36,443 bases of DNA from a virus. Positions 17,428 through 24,393 of the stretch are shown in pieces. The first letter of the stretch is position 1. Each line of letters opens with the position of its first letter. The notes below the pieces were generated by a model. It saw nothing but the letters and a program-made list of their open reading frames with translations, searched no databases and was not told the origin of the DNA. The translations under genes and the position numbers were made by a program. The stretch spans positions 1 to 36,443 of the IMG/VR virus record IMGVR_UViG_3300037189_009927, one strand, 5' to 3'.

Positions 17428-17630
17428 TTTTTATCTTCTTTTTGTTTATTTTTAACTCTTTTAATTGTGCAATTAACACATGAGCGTGTAGTAACGTATT
17501 TCATTGTATTGCCGCAATGCTTGCAGCTTATGCCGTGATAATAACGCTTTCCTTTTTTTTTGGCCTCATCTCTGTTTAAAACAGATATTTGTTGTTGCGT
17601 TAATTCCACTCCGGTAAAAATTTTACTCAT
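17424..17630 (-). CDS. Small zinc-ribbon protein, 68 aa
   Basis: The start is ATG 17630 (MSKIFTGVELTQQQISVLNR), which overlaps the previous stop by eight bases; an in-frame TTG lies further upstream. Two CxxC knuckles (CKHCG and CVNC, 18 residues apart) define a zinc-binding module, followed by a very basic tail (KRVKNKQKEDKK). Small proteins like this accompany HNH-type nucleases in phage genomes. A nucleic-acid-binding role is inferred. Confidence 0.7.
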   Translation of the reverse strand: MSKIFTGVELTQQQISVLNRDEAKKKGKRYYHGISCKHCGNTMKYVTTRSCVNCTIKRVKNKQKEDKK

Positions 17631-17730
17631 CGTCGTTTTTATCAAAAAATGAACCTATTTTGCGAATAGCAGCAGTTAAACAGACAATAACAAACCCGCC
17701 GATTAAAATAATTAAATCAAACTTACTCAT
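17623..17730 (-). CDS. Single-pass membrane micro-protein, 35 aa
   Basis: The frame begins MSKFDLIILIGGFVIVCLTA and ends with a charged tail (AIRKIGSFFDKNDDE). It overlaps the upstream gene by ATGA and the downstream zinc-ribbon gene by eight bases, so translation is coupled throughout. A small inner-membrane effector is possible; the family is unknown. Confidence 0.58.
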   Translation of the reverse strand: MSKFDLIILIGGFVIVCLTAAIRKIGSFFDKNDDE

Positions 17731-17897
17731 GGCAGATACATCCACAAAAATTTAATAAATCCTGCTGTTATTAATATAATTCCAGTAGCGCATAACCAAT
17801 CTTGAATTTCTTTAACTGATTCTTGGCTAAAATAACTAATAAGAAAAACCTCAATAAAGTAAGAAACAATGCACAAAGCTACGCCAATCGCAATCAT
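17727..17897 (-). CDS. Two-pass membrane micro-protein, 56 aa
   Basis: The frame begins MIAIGVALCIVSYFIEVFLI, has a short hydrophilic middle (SQESVKEIQDW) and a second hydrophobic part (CATGIILITAGFIKFLWMYL). It starts two bases after the preceding stop and shares ATGA with the next gene. The topology is holin-like, but position in the early leftward operon suggests another membrane function. Confidence 0.6.
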   Translation of the reverse strand: MIAIGVALCIVSYFIEVFLISYFSQESVKEIQDWLCATGIILITAGFIKFLWMYLP

Positions 17898-17899
17898 AG

Positions 17900-18295
17900 T
17901 TATGGTCTGTAATTTTCTACTGCATCAATAGCAACTTGTGCAATCTCGTGCGCTGATTTATGCGCAAACCATGTAGGTAGATTCCCGTTTGCTTTTGCTA
18001 TTTCTTTGCGAAAACGCTCAATAATTGATAATTGCTTTTTAGTGTATTTTTTCCCGTCAACAGGTAAAGGAATCGCGGCTTCTGAAATTTGCCTTGCCAT
18101 TTCATCTTTGGCAATCTTAGCCGCTGCCGCCCATCCTGCCGTATCTGGCTTAACGCCGTACTGATACATGCGTCCCCCGTCTGTATAAGCATACACAAGC
18201 ATAAATTCGCCGACTTTTAGTGTTATGCCTACATCGCTCCAATGCACGGAATGTGGCACATATTTGCGGCCTTTCTTTTCGTATAGCGTTTCCAT
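17900..18295 (-). CDS. Conserved phage protein of unknown function, 131 aa
   Basis: The second ATG (18295) has GAGG five bases upstream and is preferred over 18298. The sequence METLYEKKGRKYVPHSVHW... and then TDGGRMYQYGVKPDTAGWAA is of a kind common in phage early regions. It is soluble, with a helical C-terminal half (KYTKKQLSIIERFRKEIAKA). No catalytic motif is evident. Confidence 0.72.
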   Translation of the reverse strand: METLYEKKGRKYVPHSVHWSDVGITLKVGEFMLVYAYTDGGRMYQYGVKPDTAGWAAAAKIAKDEMARQISEAAIPLPVDGKKYTKKQLSIIERFRKEIAKANGNLPTWFAHKSAHEIAQVAIDAVENYRP

Positions 18296-18326
18296 CATTG
18301 CCTCGCTTTTTTATTTCTGCATCGAC

Positions 18327-18437
18327 TTATTTTTTAAGTTCAAAGATTGCTTCATAGTCTTTTCTCATGCTGGCCAACTCTTTTTCTATCATTCGCATTA
18401 GTGCTTGCAGTTGTTCCAGTGTTTTATCTTCAAACAT
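18327..18437 (-). CDS. Small helical protein, 36 aa
   Basis: The frame begins MFEDKTLEQLQALMRMIEKE and ends AIFELKK. An excellent AGGAGGTGA ribosome site precedes the ATG, which overlaps the upstream stop as TAATG. The sequence suggests one amphipathic helix or helical hairpin. The strong ribosome site makes it more convincing than its length alone would. Confidence 0.62.
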   Translation of the reverse strand: MFEDKTLEQLQALMRMIEKELASMRKDYEAIFELKK

Positions 18438-18778
18438 TAGTCACCTCCTTTATCAACCCAGTCACATACTGCTTTAACAAACAGCACTTTCTTCGCCTTC
18501 CCAATTTCAGCCGCTAACCGTGTAACTGCGTGCTTACGTGCTTTTTGTTTGTCGTTGTTGTGATCGGCGTATTCAACAGCATGTACAACAACAAATTTTT
18601 TCTCTTGCACTTCTACAAAATCATCGTACCAAAACACATCAATCCCAAGCGCAGCCTCAAGCCTTCCGCAGTCGCCGTCGTCTTCGCGTGGATTCCAGAA
18701 ATCGCGAGATATAATGATGAATTCCAATTCTTTTCCGATAGCGTTAGCCGCATATTCAAGTTCTTCACGTTCAGTCAT
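18437..18778 (-). CDS. Conserved phage early protein, 113 aa
   Basis: It starts MTEREELEYAANAIGKELEF and carries WNPREDDGDCGRLEAALGIDV, a recurrent motif of uncharacterised phage proteins. The middle is mixed alpha/beta and the end is helical. Its ATG overlaps the preceding DUF551-like gene by one base and its stop gives TAATG with the next gene. The function is not known. Confidence 0.75.
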   Translation of the reverse strand: MTEREELEYAANAIGKELEFIIISRDFWNPREDDGDCGRLEAALGIDVFWYDDFVEVQEKKFVVVHAVEYADHNNDKQKARKHAVTRLAAEIGKAKKVLFVKAVCDWVDKGGD

Positions 18779-18987
18779 TATTCATTCTCCGGTGGTGGTG
18801 GGAGTGGCATCCAACGAGTAGCTTCCCAATTTCCGTGATAACCATCGGCAACCACAATAAAGCCACCTTCGTAGTCGTCGTAAACTTTGCCAAAAGCTAC
18901 GCCTGCATTTTTTAACCATAAAATCAAACGCACAGGGTTATGAAAATCACTTCTTGGTGATGTTTCAATTGGTTGCCATTTGCTCAT
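18778..18987 (-). CDS. DUF551-like phage protein, 69 aa
   Basis: The pattern MSKWQPIETSPRSD...WEATRWMPLPPPPENE is the DUF551 signature: an N-terminal WxPIExxP and a C-terminal THWMPLPxPP-like segment. It is a frequent small protein in proteobacterial phages and prophages, usually next to proteins ending in the same kind of module. The role is unknown. The start overlaps the previous stop by four bases. Confidence 0.78.
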   Translation of the reverse strand: MSKWQPIETSPRSDFHNPVRLILWLKNAGVAFGKVYDDYEGGFIVVADGYHGNWEATRWMPLPPPPENE

Positions 18988-19415
18988 ATGTTTAGTTCCT
19001 TTAGCTTGGTTTCTGTTTCTTCAATAAGCGCAGTCCGCCATGATAAATGGGCATTTTTTTCTAAACGCAATTCTGCTCTGCGTGATATTTGTTCTTGGTC
19101 GCAAAGTGCCAGACCAACCCACTTGCGCTTTGGTAGGTGCGTGTAGAGTCTACGAATAGGCCAAGTGCCATCTGCAATGGTGTCTAGCTTATGTTTTTCA
19201 TTAATAAAACAATGCCATGCTCCATCGCGGTCTTGGTATTGATATTCGACAGGCTCTTGCTTCTCGGCTTCTTCGATGGCGGCACTGATGCTCGGCAATA
19301 TTTCGCGTGCCAGTTTGCGGGCGCTCTCAATTGATAACTCGTCGCCTCTAACCATTAGGTACTTTGAAATGCGTGAAAATACATCACGCGCTTTCTTCAA
19401 CGCTTCAATGCTCAT
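18984..19415 (-). CDS. Phage early protein with EAEKQEPV module, 143 aa
   Basis: ATG 19415 follows AAAGGAGGCAGC, so a longer frame starting at 19457 is rejected. It begins MSIEALKKARDVFSRISKYL, contains AIEEAEKQEPVEYQYQDRDG and LYTHLPKRKWVGLAL, and ends KLKELNI. The gene at 23226-23627 is a paralogue with the same start, the same EAIEEAEKQEPV segment and the same ending. Such modular proteins are common in gamma- and betaproteobacterial phages; their function is unknown. A promoter lies just upstream. Confidence 0.78.
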   Translation of the reverse strand: MSIEALKKARDVFSRISKYLMVRGDELSIESARKLAREILPSISAAIEEAEKQEPVEYQYQDRDGAWHCFINEKHKLDTIADGTWPIRRLYTHLPKRKWVGLALCDQEQISRRAELRLEKNAHLSWRTALIEETETKLKELNI

Positions 19416-19445
19416 GCTGCCTCCTTTGTTTTGTTTATGCAATAC

Positions 19446-19474
19446 ATAATAAGGCAATAAACCACAAATAACAA
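19446..19474 (-). promoter_or_regulatory. Leftward sigma70-like promoter
   Basis: On the minus strand, TTGTTA (19474-19469) and TATTAT (19451-19446) are separated by 17 bases, and the gene starting at 19415 follows. The word ATGCAATACATAAT (plus strand 19437-19450) overlaps the -10 and start region, and occurs again at the 24750 promoter. This suggests a shared regulator site and an internal start of the leftward operon. Confidence 0.55.
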
Positions 19475-19484
19475 GTAAAAAATA

Positions 19485-19643
19485 TTACTGTTGTTTATTT
19501 GCTAATACTTTAAATTCTTTTTCTAGCTGTGTCCGTAACTTGTCCAGCCGACCATCTGAAAATAGCGCGACACGTTGTTTTTCTGTTAAGCGGATAGTAG
19601 TCGATTTCATCTTTTCTTCGTACTTTAATTTTGGCCCACTCAT
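19485..19643 (-). CDS. Small ribbon-helix-helix-like protein, 52 aa
   Basis: It reads MSGPKLKYEEKMKSTTIRLT then EKQRVALFSDGRLDKLRTQL. A short beta-like stretch (KSTTIRLT) followed by helices is the layout of Arc/CopG-type DNA-binding proteins, though I see no decisive residue. AAGGA lies upstream, inside the preceding gene. Another open frame over the same bases gives no plausible protein. Confidence 0.58.
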   Translation of the reverse strand: MSGPKLKYEEKMKSTTIRLTEKQRVALFSDGRLDKLRTQLEKEFKVLANKQQ

Positions 19644-19645
19644 TT

Positions 19646-19804
19646 TTAGTTATCCTTAGTATGTTTTGAATCGCTTGCTGCATTTTCTTCTTTGTTAGTT
19701 TTGGTGTCGTGATTATTACATACGCCAGCACATTCACCAATAGGATATGAGCATAAGTAATAATCGCATAGTTGCCGTTTATTTTGGTTGTAAATAGGTA
19801 TCAT
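19646..19804 (-). CDS. Cys-rich small protein, 52 aa
   Basis: It begins MIPIYNQNKRQLCDYYLCSY and continues PIGECAGVCNNHDTKTNKEE. Four Cys residues (13, 18, 25, 29) could bind a metal ion; the C-terminus is hydrophilic and probably disordered. ATGA overlap with the upstream gene supports the start. The family is not recognised. Confidence 0.6.
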   Translation of the reverse strand: MIPIYNQNKRQLCDYYLCSYPIGECAGVCNNHDTKTNKEENAASDSKHTKDN

Positions 19805-20184
19805 TCTTCTATCTCTATTTCTGTGTGTGGTAGTGGTTTTATTGGAATGTAAAAAAAATCTATTACTGGGGTTTTTCCTTTTTCATAAAATTTACCTCCA
19901 ATCAATAATTCACCATCATTGCTTTTAAAAAGCCACTGAACCATTTTTTTTGTCTTTTGTTTTTTTGTCTTTTGTTTTTTAAAAAAATCTTGTGGTGTTC
20001 TATCAATAGGTTTAATTTGATTTTCTTCTAAACGTACATTTTTATTTAATTTGCGTACTTCGTCTGCACAAAGAAAATCTCCCAAATCTTTAATTTTATA
20101 CCAAAAGCAAGGGCCAATATAAATTCTGTACTCGCATTCATTTCCATTCAGCCAATAAATAATTTCATCTTTGAATTTATGCAT
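19801..20184 (-). CDS. Hypothetical early protein, 127 aa
   Basis: ATG 20184 lies eight bases after GAGGTGAT and overlaps the upstream stop by eight bases (ATGCATAA). The sequence has an aromatic N-terminal half (NECEYRIYIGPCFWYKIKDL), a Lys-rich linker (KKQKTKKQKTKKM) and a beta-rich end (LLIGGKFYEKGKTPVIDFFY). The linker is made of a duplicated KQKTKK. The function is unknown. Confidence 0.68.
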   Translation of the reverse strand: MHKFKDEIIYWLNGNECEYRIYIGPCFWYKIKDLGDFLCADEVRKLNKNVRLEENQIKPIDRTPQDFFKKQKTKKQKTKKMVQWLFKSNDGELLIGGKFYEKGKTPVIDFFYIPIKPLPHTEIEIEE

Positions 20185-20320
20185 TTGCAATCACCTCTTC
20201 GACTGTTCTCTCACACAAACCAAATAAGCTTTGAATGCTGGCCTTGGCTTGATCTTCATTCCAGCCGCTGTTAATTAGCTGGTGGTATTTGTTCTGTATT
20301 GTTTGTTTGCTTACTAACAT
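20177..20320 (-). CDS. Small helical protein, 47 aa
   Basis: It reads MLVSKQTIQNKYHQLINSGW then NEDQAKASIQSLFGLCERTV and ends EEVIANA. It starts five bases after the lipoprotein stop and overlaps the next ATG. It could be a small HTH-like regulator, since a two-helix pattern (NEDQAKASIQSLFGLCERT) is present, but this is only a guess. Confidence 0.58.
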   Translation of the reverse strand: MLVSKQTIQNKYHQLINSGWNEDQAKASIQSLFGLCERTVEEVIANA

Positions 20321-20324
20321 TTAG

Positions 20325-20705
20325 TTACCGCATCTGAACATCTGGAATGATTATTGATGGCTTAAAGGTGACTCGATAGTGATAAACACTTGCTTGTGCG
20401 GCATCTAGCTGTTCAATAAAATAAGTGACGTTATCTGATACCCCTAGATAATGTTTCTTATATGTAGATGGCCCGGTTTTGCATGTAACTGCAATTTTTG
20501 GGTAGCCGCTTGCATCAAGGCTGCATAAGCCTTCGATGGTAAGAATGTAAGCATCTGTGATGCCGTTGTAAAAAATAACTCTGCGGTTAATTTCAAAATT
20601 GTCCGCAGCTTTTGATAGGTTAGAAGAGGCAACACGGGCATCATCTGCGCAGCCAGATAGAGTTATGGTCGCAAAAATTGCGTTTAGTAAAATAAGCTTT
20701 TTCAT
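20325..20705 (-). CDS. Phage lipoprotein (beta-sandwich type)
   Basis: A 126-residue precursor with signal peptide MKKLILLNAIFATITLSGCA; LSGC is the lipobox. The mature part has the motifs NLSKAADNFEINRRVIFYNG, LTIEGLCSLDASG and VTCKTGPSTYKKHYLG seen in a widespread family of phage and prophage lipoproteins with a beta-sandwich fold. It would be anchored in the periplasmic face of a membrane. Superinfection exclusion is a common guess for such genes but is not shown. AAGGA precedes the ATG. Confidence 0.82.
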   Translation of the reverse strand: MKKLILLNAIFATITLSGCADDARVASSNLSKAADNFEINRRVIFYNGITDAYILTIEGLCSLDASGYPKIAVTCKTGPSTYKKHYLGVSDNVTYFIEQLDAAQASVYHYRVTFKPSIIIPDVQMR

Positions 20706-20707
20706 GT

Positions 20708-21036
20708 TTAATCCTTTACAAAAACACCGTTTTCTAACAATGTTCCTTTGCGGTCTTTAATTTGTATATATGCTGCTTCTAGGCATTCTCGGATGTGCAA
20801 ATCATACAGTGCTAGATAATTGATAAGGTAGACAATTACATCGCCAGCGCCGTCAATAATGTCGTTTATATCTCCTTTAATTTCTGCATCTGCCAATTCT
20901 CCTAATTTAGAAACGGCTTTTAATAGCTGAGTGTGTGGCTTTGCGTTTTGAATAATCTTTTGTGCTTTAGCCCAATCAATTACAAGGCAAGATAGCTCGT
21001 CTGTTGTGTATGATTTGTATGATATTTTTGTTCCAT
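20708..21036 (-). pseudogene. MazG-like nucleotide pyrophosphohydrolase gene with frame break after the start
   Basis: The coupled ATG (21036, TAATG with the previous gene) reads MEQKYHTNHTQQTSYLAL and stops. A frame offset by one base, without any start codon, encodes VIDWAKAQKIIQNAKPHTQL then LKAVSKLGELADAEIKGDIN and DIIDGAGDVIVYLINYLALY, a MazG-type sequence with the expected ExxE/ExxD helices. One added A in the A5 run near 21027 joins both parts into a 109-residue protein. It may be inactive, expressed by -1 slippage, or affected by a sequence error. Confidence 0.68.
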
Positions 21037-21533
21037 TACTTAATCTCCAATCGTTGCGTTTTAATCAATCTTGCACCTTGCACTTCTTTTCCGGCCTCGA
21101 TAGCTTCTTTTATGGCTTTCTTGTCCGGCTGTGGCGATGGTGGTTCTGGTTGTCGCATAAACTCACTAGGCAAAAATTTCGCATCGTAAATATCAACTTT
21201 AGCCGGATTGTTTTTCAACTTAATCTCAAACTGAGGGAAGCTAATACTTGTAATGCCAGCTTGTTGCATGTTTGCCAGTAAATACTCATTAAGACGATTT
21301 AACTTATTCTCTACCACTCGCTTGCGTTCTTGCATATCTTTAAGTGCTGCATCAATCGCACAAACATGAGCCGATAGTGTTTTTTGAACAAAGCCAATGC
21401 TTATGGCCTTGTTCTCAAAATCACCTTGCAAACTTTCGAGAGTATCTTTTTTTGTTTCGTCGTCAAAATTCATCGATTCTAACAACTTTACATTTTCAAG
21501 ATACTCTGCGGTAATTCTATAAAGTGAGTTCAT
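21036..21533 (-). CDS. Siphovirus Gp157-family protein
   Basis: A 165-residue protein with the usual layout of the Gp157 family: MNSLYRITAEYLENVKLLES, a long helical coiled-coil middle (AIDAALKDMQERKRVVENKL) and the conserved ISFPQFEIKLKNNPAKVDIY...LPSEFMRQPEPPSPQPDKKA (given in parts), ending GARLIKTQRLEIK. Members are linked to phage recombination cassettes. It follows directly after the SSB-like gene and the ATPase gene, which supports a role in the same DNA process. Confidence 0.85.
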   Translation of the reverse strand: MNSLYRITAEYLENVKLLESMNFDDETKKDTLESLQGDFENKAISIGFVQKTLSAHVCAIDAALKDMQERKRVVENKLNRLNEYLLANMQQAGITSISFPQFEIKLKNNPAKVDIYDAKFLPSEFMRQPEPPSPQPDKKAIKEAIEAGKEVQGARLIKTQRLEIK

Positions 21534-21534
21534 A

Positions 21535-22146
21535 CTAAAATGGTATGTTAGAATCTAAATCTTCAATTGCCACAGCAGAAACATTGCTAGGCTTTGCTTT
21601 TGCTTTTAATGGGCGATGGCGAAGCGTTGCAACAACCTTTTCTAGTTGCACTGGTTTTGTTTCGCTGTTAAGAATTTCAGTAGCCATAAGCTCTGTACTA
21701 GCTTGAAAAAACGCTTTAATAACTGGCTTTATTTTAAGTTCGCCGCTTGAGTTTTCATATTCCTCAGTCTCAATTAACAAACCAATTTGGTTATTAACTA
21801 AATCATTAAAAACGCTACCATCTTTAATTACTTTTTCTTTTAAATCATAATCATAAGCAGATATTTTCCCATCTGTAGGCGACAAGTTTTTAATTTTGAA
21901 ACAAGTCATAAGCGCCATTAGTTGCTTGTAACCAAAAATAGGTTCACCATCTTTGTTTGTTGTGTACAAAGTAAAGTTTGCTGTTTGTTTGTTATCGCTT
22001 TCAAATTCTAAATGGATTCCTTTAGCGCCTGATTTTGCGTCAACGTGATAAGCTTGAGTAAACTTACCTACATATTTGCCAATCTCTGTAATCTGGCTGC
22101 TAAATTGTTCGGCTTCTTTTGCTGCTGCTGCGTTTAGTTGGTACAT
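21535..22146 (-). CDS. Single-stranded DNA-binding protein-like
   Basis: A 203-residue protein with a beta-rich core (AKSGAKGIHLEFESDNKQTA, FTLYTTNKDGEPIFGYKQL) and the acidic C-terminal tip EDLDSNIPF. An acidic tail ending in IPF is the hallmark of SSB proteins, used to recruit partner proteins. The gene lies between a Sak4-like ATPase and Gp157, a known recombination set. GGAGAG precedes the ATG. The family is a phage SSB variant rather than standard bacterial SSB. Confidence 0.75.
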   Translation of the reverse strand: MYQLNAAAAKEAEQFSSQITEIGKYVGKFTQAYHVDAKSGAKGIHLEFESDNKQTANFTLYTTNKDGEPIFGYKQLMALMTCFKIKNLSPTDGKISAYDYDLKEKVIKDGSVFNDLVNNQIGLLIETEEYENSSGELKIKPVIKAFFQASTELMATEILNSETKPVQLEKVVATLRHRPLKAKAKPSNVSAVAIEDLDSNIPF

Positions 22147-22149
22147 TTA

Positions 22150-22806
22150 TTACTCTCCAATGTTATAAAATTCACAGATTGCTTTATCTACTGCTTTTAA
22201 GTCATTCGGTATATGCTCAGATTCAAACATTCCGATAGGGCTTTTTGTTGTATCGTTTCCGCTATTTTGAGTTGCAAAAATATAATTTTCATTTACTCGA
22301 AGCGTGCGTAGTACGATTGTTACTAAACCTTCTAATACAATTTTATCGTCTAACAATTTTCCAATTGTTTTAATCTTTGTGTGGCCTGATTCGTTGGTGT
22401 CGGTGTGGCTTAAGATGTAAACCCGTTTATTTTCAGGCAAATTTCCAGCCGTTGTTAAAATGTCCCAAGCATTACGAGCAATTTCATTGTACTTTTGAAA
22501 TGCTTGATTGCCTGAAACTTGGTCTGTCACACGGCGCATAAATTCGTTAGCTAAAATGTATTGAAAATCATCAATAACAATCACATTTTTTTTAGTCTTG
22601 TTTAGCGCAGCACAAATTTGTGCGCTATTGTCTGTCCGGTAAATGTTGCCTGTTTTATTTTCTGACGAAACTAACGACCAGTCACATTTAAATGGTAAGG
22701 GTTTTGGCACTGGCTGAATTAAAAGCAAATCGTCACGTTCAAAATTACGCAAAGATGTACTTTTTCCTGTCCCACTTTCGCCTAAAATCATACTTGTTAT
22801 TGACAT
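22150..22806 (-). CDS. Sak4-like RecA-fold ATPase (recombination)
   Basis: A 218-residue P-loop protein: Walker A GESGTGKST at residues 9-17 and Walker B VIVIDDFQYI near 75. The compact RecA-like core is the size of phage Sak4 single-strand annealing ATPases. Further stretches such as YILSHTDTNESG (sensor-like) fit. With the SSB-like protein and Gp157 it forms a DNA-recombination module. The start overlaps the upstream small gene by eight bases. A generic AAA NTP-binding protein is the alternative. Confidence 0.78.
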   Translation of the reverse strand: MSITSMILGESGTGKSTSLRNFERDDLLLIQPVPKPLPFKCDWSLVSSENKTGNIYRTDNSAQICAALNKTKKNVIVIDDFQYILANEFMRRVTDQVSGNQAFQKYNEIARNAWDILTTAGNLPENKRVYILSHTDTNESGHTKIKTIGKLLDDKIVLEGLVTIVLRTLRVNENYIFATQNSGNDTTKSPIGMFESEHIPNDLKAVDKAICEFYNIGE

Positions 22807-22967
22807 TTATTTTCCTCTTTATCAAAGATTGTTTTTATATTTATAAGTTCTTGGTGTTTTTTTTTGCAACTTATTTTTACTAAGTCATAAAAATCAAGAT
22901 TATTATTTGCAAACTCTAAGTATTGCTGCTCATCTTGTGCTTGCTGTTGTTGGTAATCGTATCGCAT
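22797..22967 (-). CDS. Small helical protein at the head of the recombination module, 56 aa
   Basis: It begins MRYDYQQQQAQDEQQYLEFA and ends KTIFDKEENKCQ. GAGGA lies just upstream of the ATG, and the stop overlaps the ATPase start. It is hydrophilic with a Gln-rich N-terminus; the family is not recognised. Confidence 0.6.
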   Translation of the reverse strand: MRYDYQQQQAQDEQQYLEFANNNLDFYDLVKISCKKKHQELINIKTIFDKEENKCQ

Positions 22968-22990
22968 TGCATCCTCTTACGTATGGCGTA

Positions 22991-23023
22991 ATTATACAAT
23001 AAACCAATAAAAGCGTATTGCAT
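22991..23023 (-). promoter_or_regulatory. Possible leftward promoter of the recombination module
   Basis: A perfect TATAAT occurs on the minus strand at 22996-22991, about 25 bases before the start at 22967. No good -35 is present at 16-18 bases; instead ATGCAATAC (minus strand 23023-23015) lies there, a word found at other leftward promoters. This suggests an activator-dependent promoter. Confidence 0.4.
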
Positions 23024-23025
23024 TT

Positions 23026-23229
23026 TTACTTAAAAACAACACTTTTCTTTTTTAATAACTCCGCATTAAAGTATGATATTTCACTTGCCAGCATATCTAA
23101 TTTTGCCTTGCTTGCGCCTTTACGTTTTGCGCGTAGCCGTTCAAGATGTGCTTGTATTTCTTCTTCTGTAAGCGAATCGCCGAAGAAACTGAAAGCAAGC
23201 CAGAGGTAAATACTTTTTAGTAGGCTCAT
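23026..23229 (-). CDS. Small hypothetical protein, 67 aa
   Basis: ATG 23229 (MSLLKSIYLWLAFSFFGDSL) overlaps the upstream stop as ATGA and has AAGGA nine bases before. A hydrophobic N-terminus is followed by a charged helical region (TEEEIQAHLERLRAKRKGAS). It could be a short membrane-associated protein. The family is unknown. Confidence 0.66.
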   Translation of the reverse strand: MSLLKSIYLWLAFSFFGDSLTEEEIQAHLERLRAKRKGASKAKLDMLASEISYFNAELLKKKSVVFK

Positions 23230-23627
23230 GTGTTTAGTTCCTTTGTCTTGGCTTCTCCCCATTGAACGCCCGCTAAGAAAGACATATCCCCGCCTCGCAT
23301 AGCTGGCAAATCCTTATAATCAATATCAACCCACTTTCGCTTTGGTGGATGCGTGTAAAGTGGAACGCAATAATCTTGGTAGTTTACGTGCCCAATAGCG
23401 TTTTTTTTAAAAAATTGAGTACATACGTCTCCCATTTCAGTCATCCACGCAACAGGCTCTTGCTTCTCGGCTTCTTCGATGGCTTCTTCCAGCAAAGATT
23501 GGGCATAGCTTATTTTTTGAAGCGTCCCAACACTAACTTCGCAAAGTCCATCTTCCGAAAATGCGCCACGACATTTATGAAATTCAGCCAATAAACTTGA
23601 AATTTTTTTCATCGCTTCAATGCTCAT
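23226..23627 (-). CDS. Phage early protein with EAEKQEPV module, second copy, 133 aa
   Basis: It begins MSIEAMKKISSLLAEFHKCR and contains EEAIEEAEKQEPVAWMTEMG and VPLYTHPPKRKWVDIDYKDL, ending KTKELNT. It is a paralogue of the gene at 18984-19415, with a perfect 32-base match between both genes. GAGGG precedes the ATG, which overlaps the upstream stop. The function is not known. Confidence 0.78.
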   Translation of the reverse strand: MSIEAMKKISSLLAEFHKCRGAFSEDGLCEVSVGTLQKISYAQSLLEEAIEEAEKQEPVAWMTEMGDVCTQFFKKNAIGHVNYQDYCVPLYTHPPKRKWVDIDYKDLPAMRGGDMSFLAGVQWGEAKTKELNT

Positions 23628-23950
23628 GCTTTGCCCTCTGCTTTTGCGATTGCTGCGCGGGCTTTTTCAACTGCATAGCTATACGCAAACATCATCGTAA
23701 TAAAATCATCCTCTTTCTCACCATCGTCATATGCAACAAATGCTTTGCAAGCTTCAAGCAATTCAGGTGCGGCAGAAATTAGATGCCAATCTGCTTCGTT
23801 TATTGGACAAGTTGGATAGTATTCTTCATTGCACATAATGATTTCTTTAGTTTTTATACAAACATCTATTGGCGGAGCAATTATTTGTTGATCTCCAAAT
23901 TTACCGTCTGAAAGCTCGTATTTCCACGGCCCCGGCGTATATTTTTTCAT
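23624..23950 (-). CDS. Conserved phage protein with TPGPW/ISAAPELLEA motifs, 108 aa
   Basis: It begins MKKYTPGPWKYELSDGKFGD and contains NEADWHLISAAPELLEACKA. These two motifs define a very common family of short phage proteins of unknown role found in early regions of proteobacterial phages. The C-terminus is helical (YAVEKARAAIAKAEGKA). ATGA overlaps exist on both sides. Confidence 0.8.
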   Translation of the reverse strand: MKKYTPGPWKYELSDGKFGDQQIIAPPIDVCIKTKEIIMCNEEYYPTCPINEADWHLISAAPELLEACKAFVAYDDGEKEDDFITMMFAYSYAVEKARAAIAKAEGKA

Positions 23951-24069
23951 ACCACACCCAAATCAAAAGCAGTCAGCATAGCAGCGTGCAGAAAGAAGCC
24001 AACGGCTAAAACGATTAGCGCGGTTTTAGGGCTGCATAGTGGGCGGTTGATGTTAAATAGCTTATTCAT
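23947..24069 (-). CDS. Single-pass membrane micro-protein, 40 aa
   Basis: ATG 24069 (MNKLFNINRPLCSPKTALIV) has AAGGG upstream and overlaps the previous stop by eight bases; a longer frame from 24180 is mostly noise from the other gene. The C-terminal half LAVGFFLHAAMLTAFDLGVV is a membrane segment. It shares ATGA with the next gene. The function is unknown. Confidence 0.62.
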   Translation of the reverse strand: MNKLFNINRPLCSPKTALIVLAVGFFLHAAMLTAFDLGVV

Positions 24070-24391
24070 CGAATTGCCCTTCCTCGTATTCAACGCGGAC
24101 GCAAGCAATACGGGTTTCGTAAGCATGGTTGTCTGCAAGACACTTTGAATCGTGTGCTGCGACGGTATTTTGGTAAACATTCAAATAAGCGCTTTTTTTT
24201 TCTTTTACTTCTACTATGTCAAGGTGATTAAGAATAATTCCAATATTGAAAACTCCGTCCTTTGTCCATGTTTTTACATATTCATCATCATGAATAAATC
24301 CAATAATAGGATATTCTCCGCGTCCTTTGTCGCTAATCAGTTCAACATCAATTCCATCTCTGGTTTTGTACTTCTTTGTAATGTCAACCAT
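24062..24391 (-). CDS. Hypothetical early protein, 109 aa
   Basis: It begins MVDITKKYKTRDGIDVELIS with a pattern VELISDKGRGEYPIIGFIHD...VKTWTKDGVFN (in parts) that recurs in small phage proteins built of short beta-strands. The C-terminus is acidic (VEYEEGQFDE). AGGGAAA precedes the ATG. No enzyme motif is visible. Confidence 0.73.
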   Translation of the reverse strand: MVDITKKYKTRDGIDVELISDKGRGEYPIIGFIHDDEYVKTWTKDGVFNIGIILNHLDIVEVKEKKSAYLNVYQNTVAAHDSKCLADNHAYETRIACVRVEYEEGQFDE

Positions 24392-24393
24392 GT

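Noticed and set aside
19510-19740. Minus-strand frame of 76 codons
   Set aside because: Two smaller frames (19485-19643 and 19646-19804) have coupled starts, ribosome sites and natural composition over the same bases.
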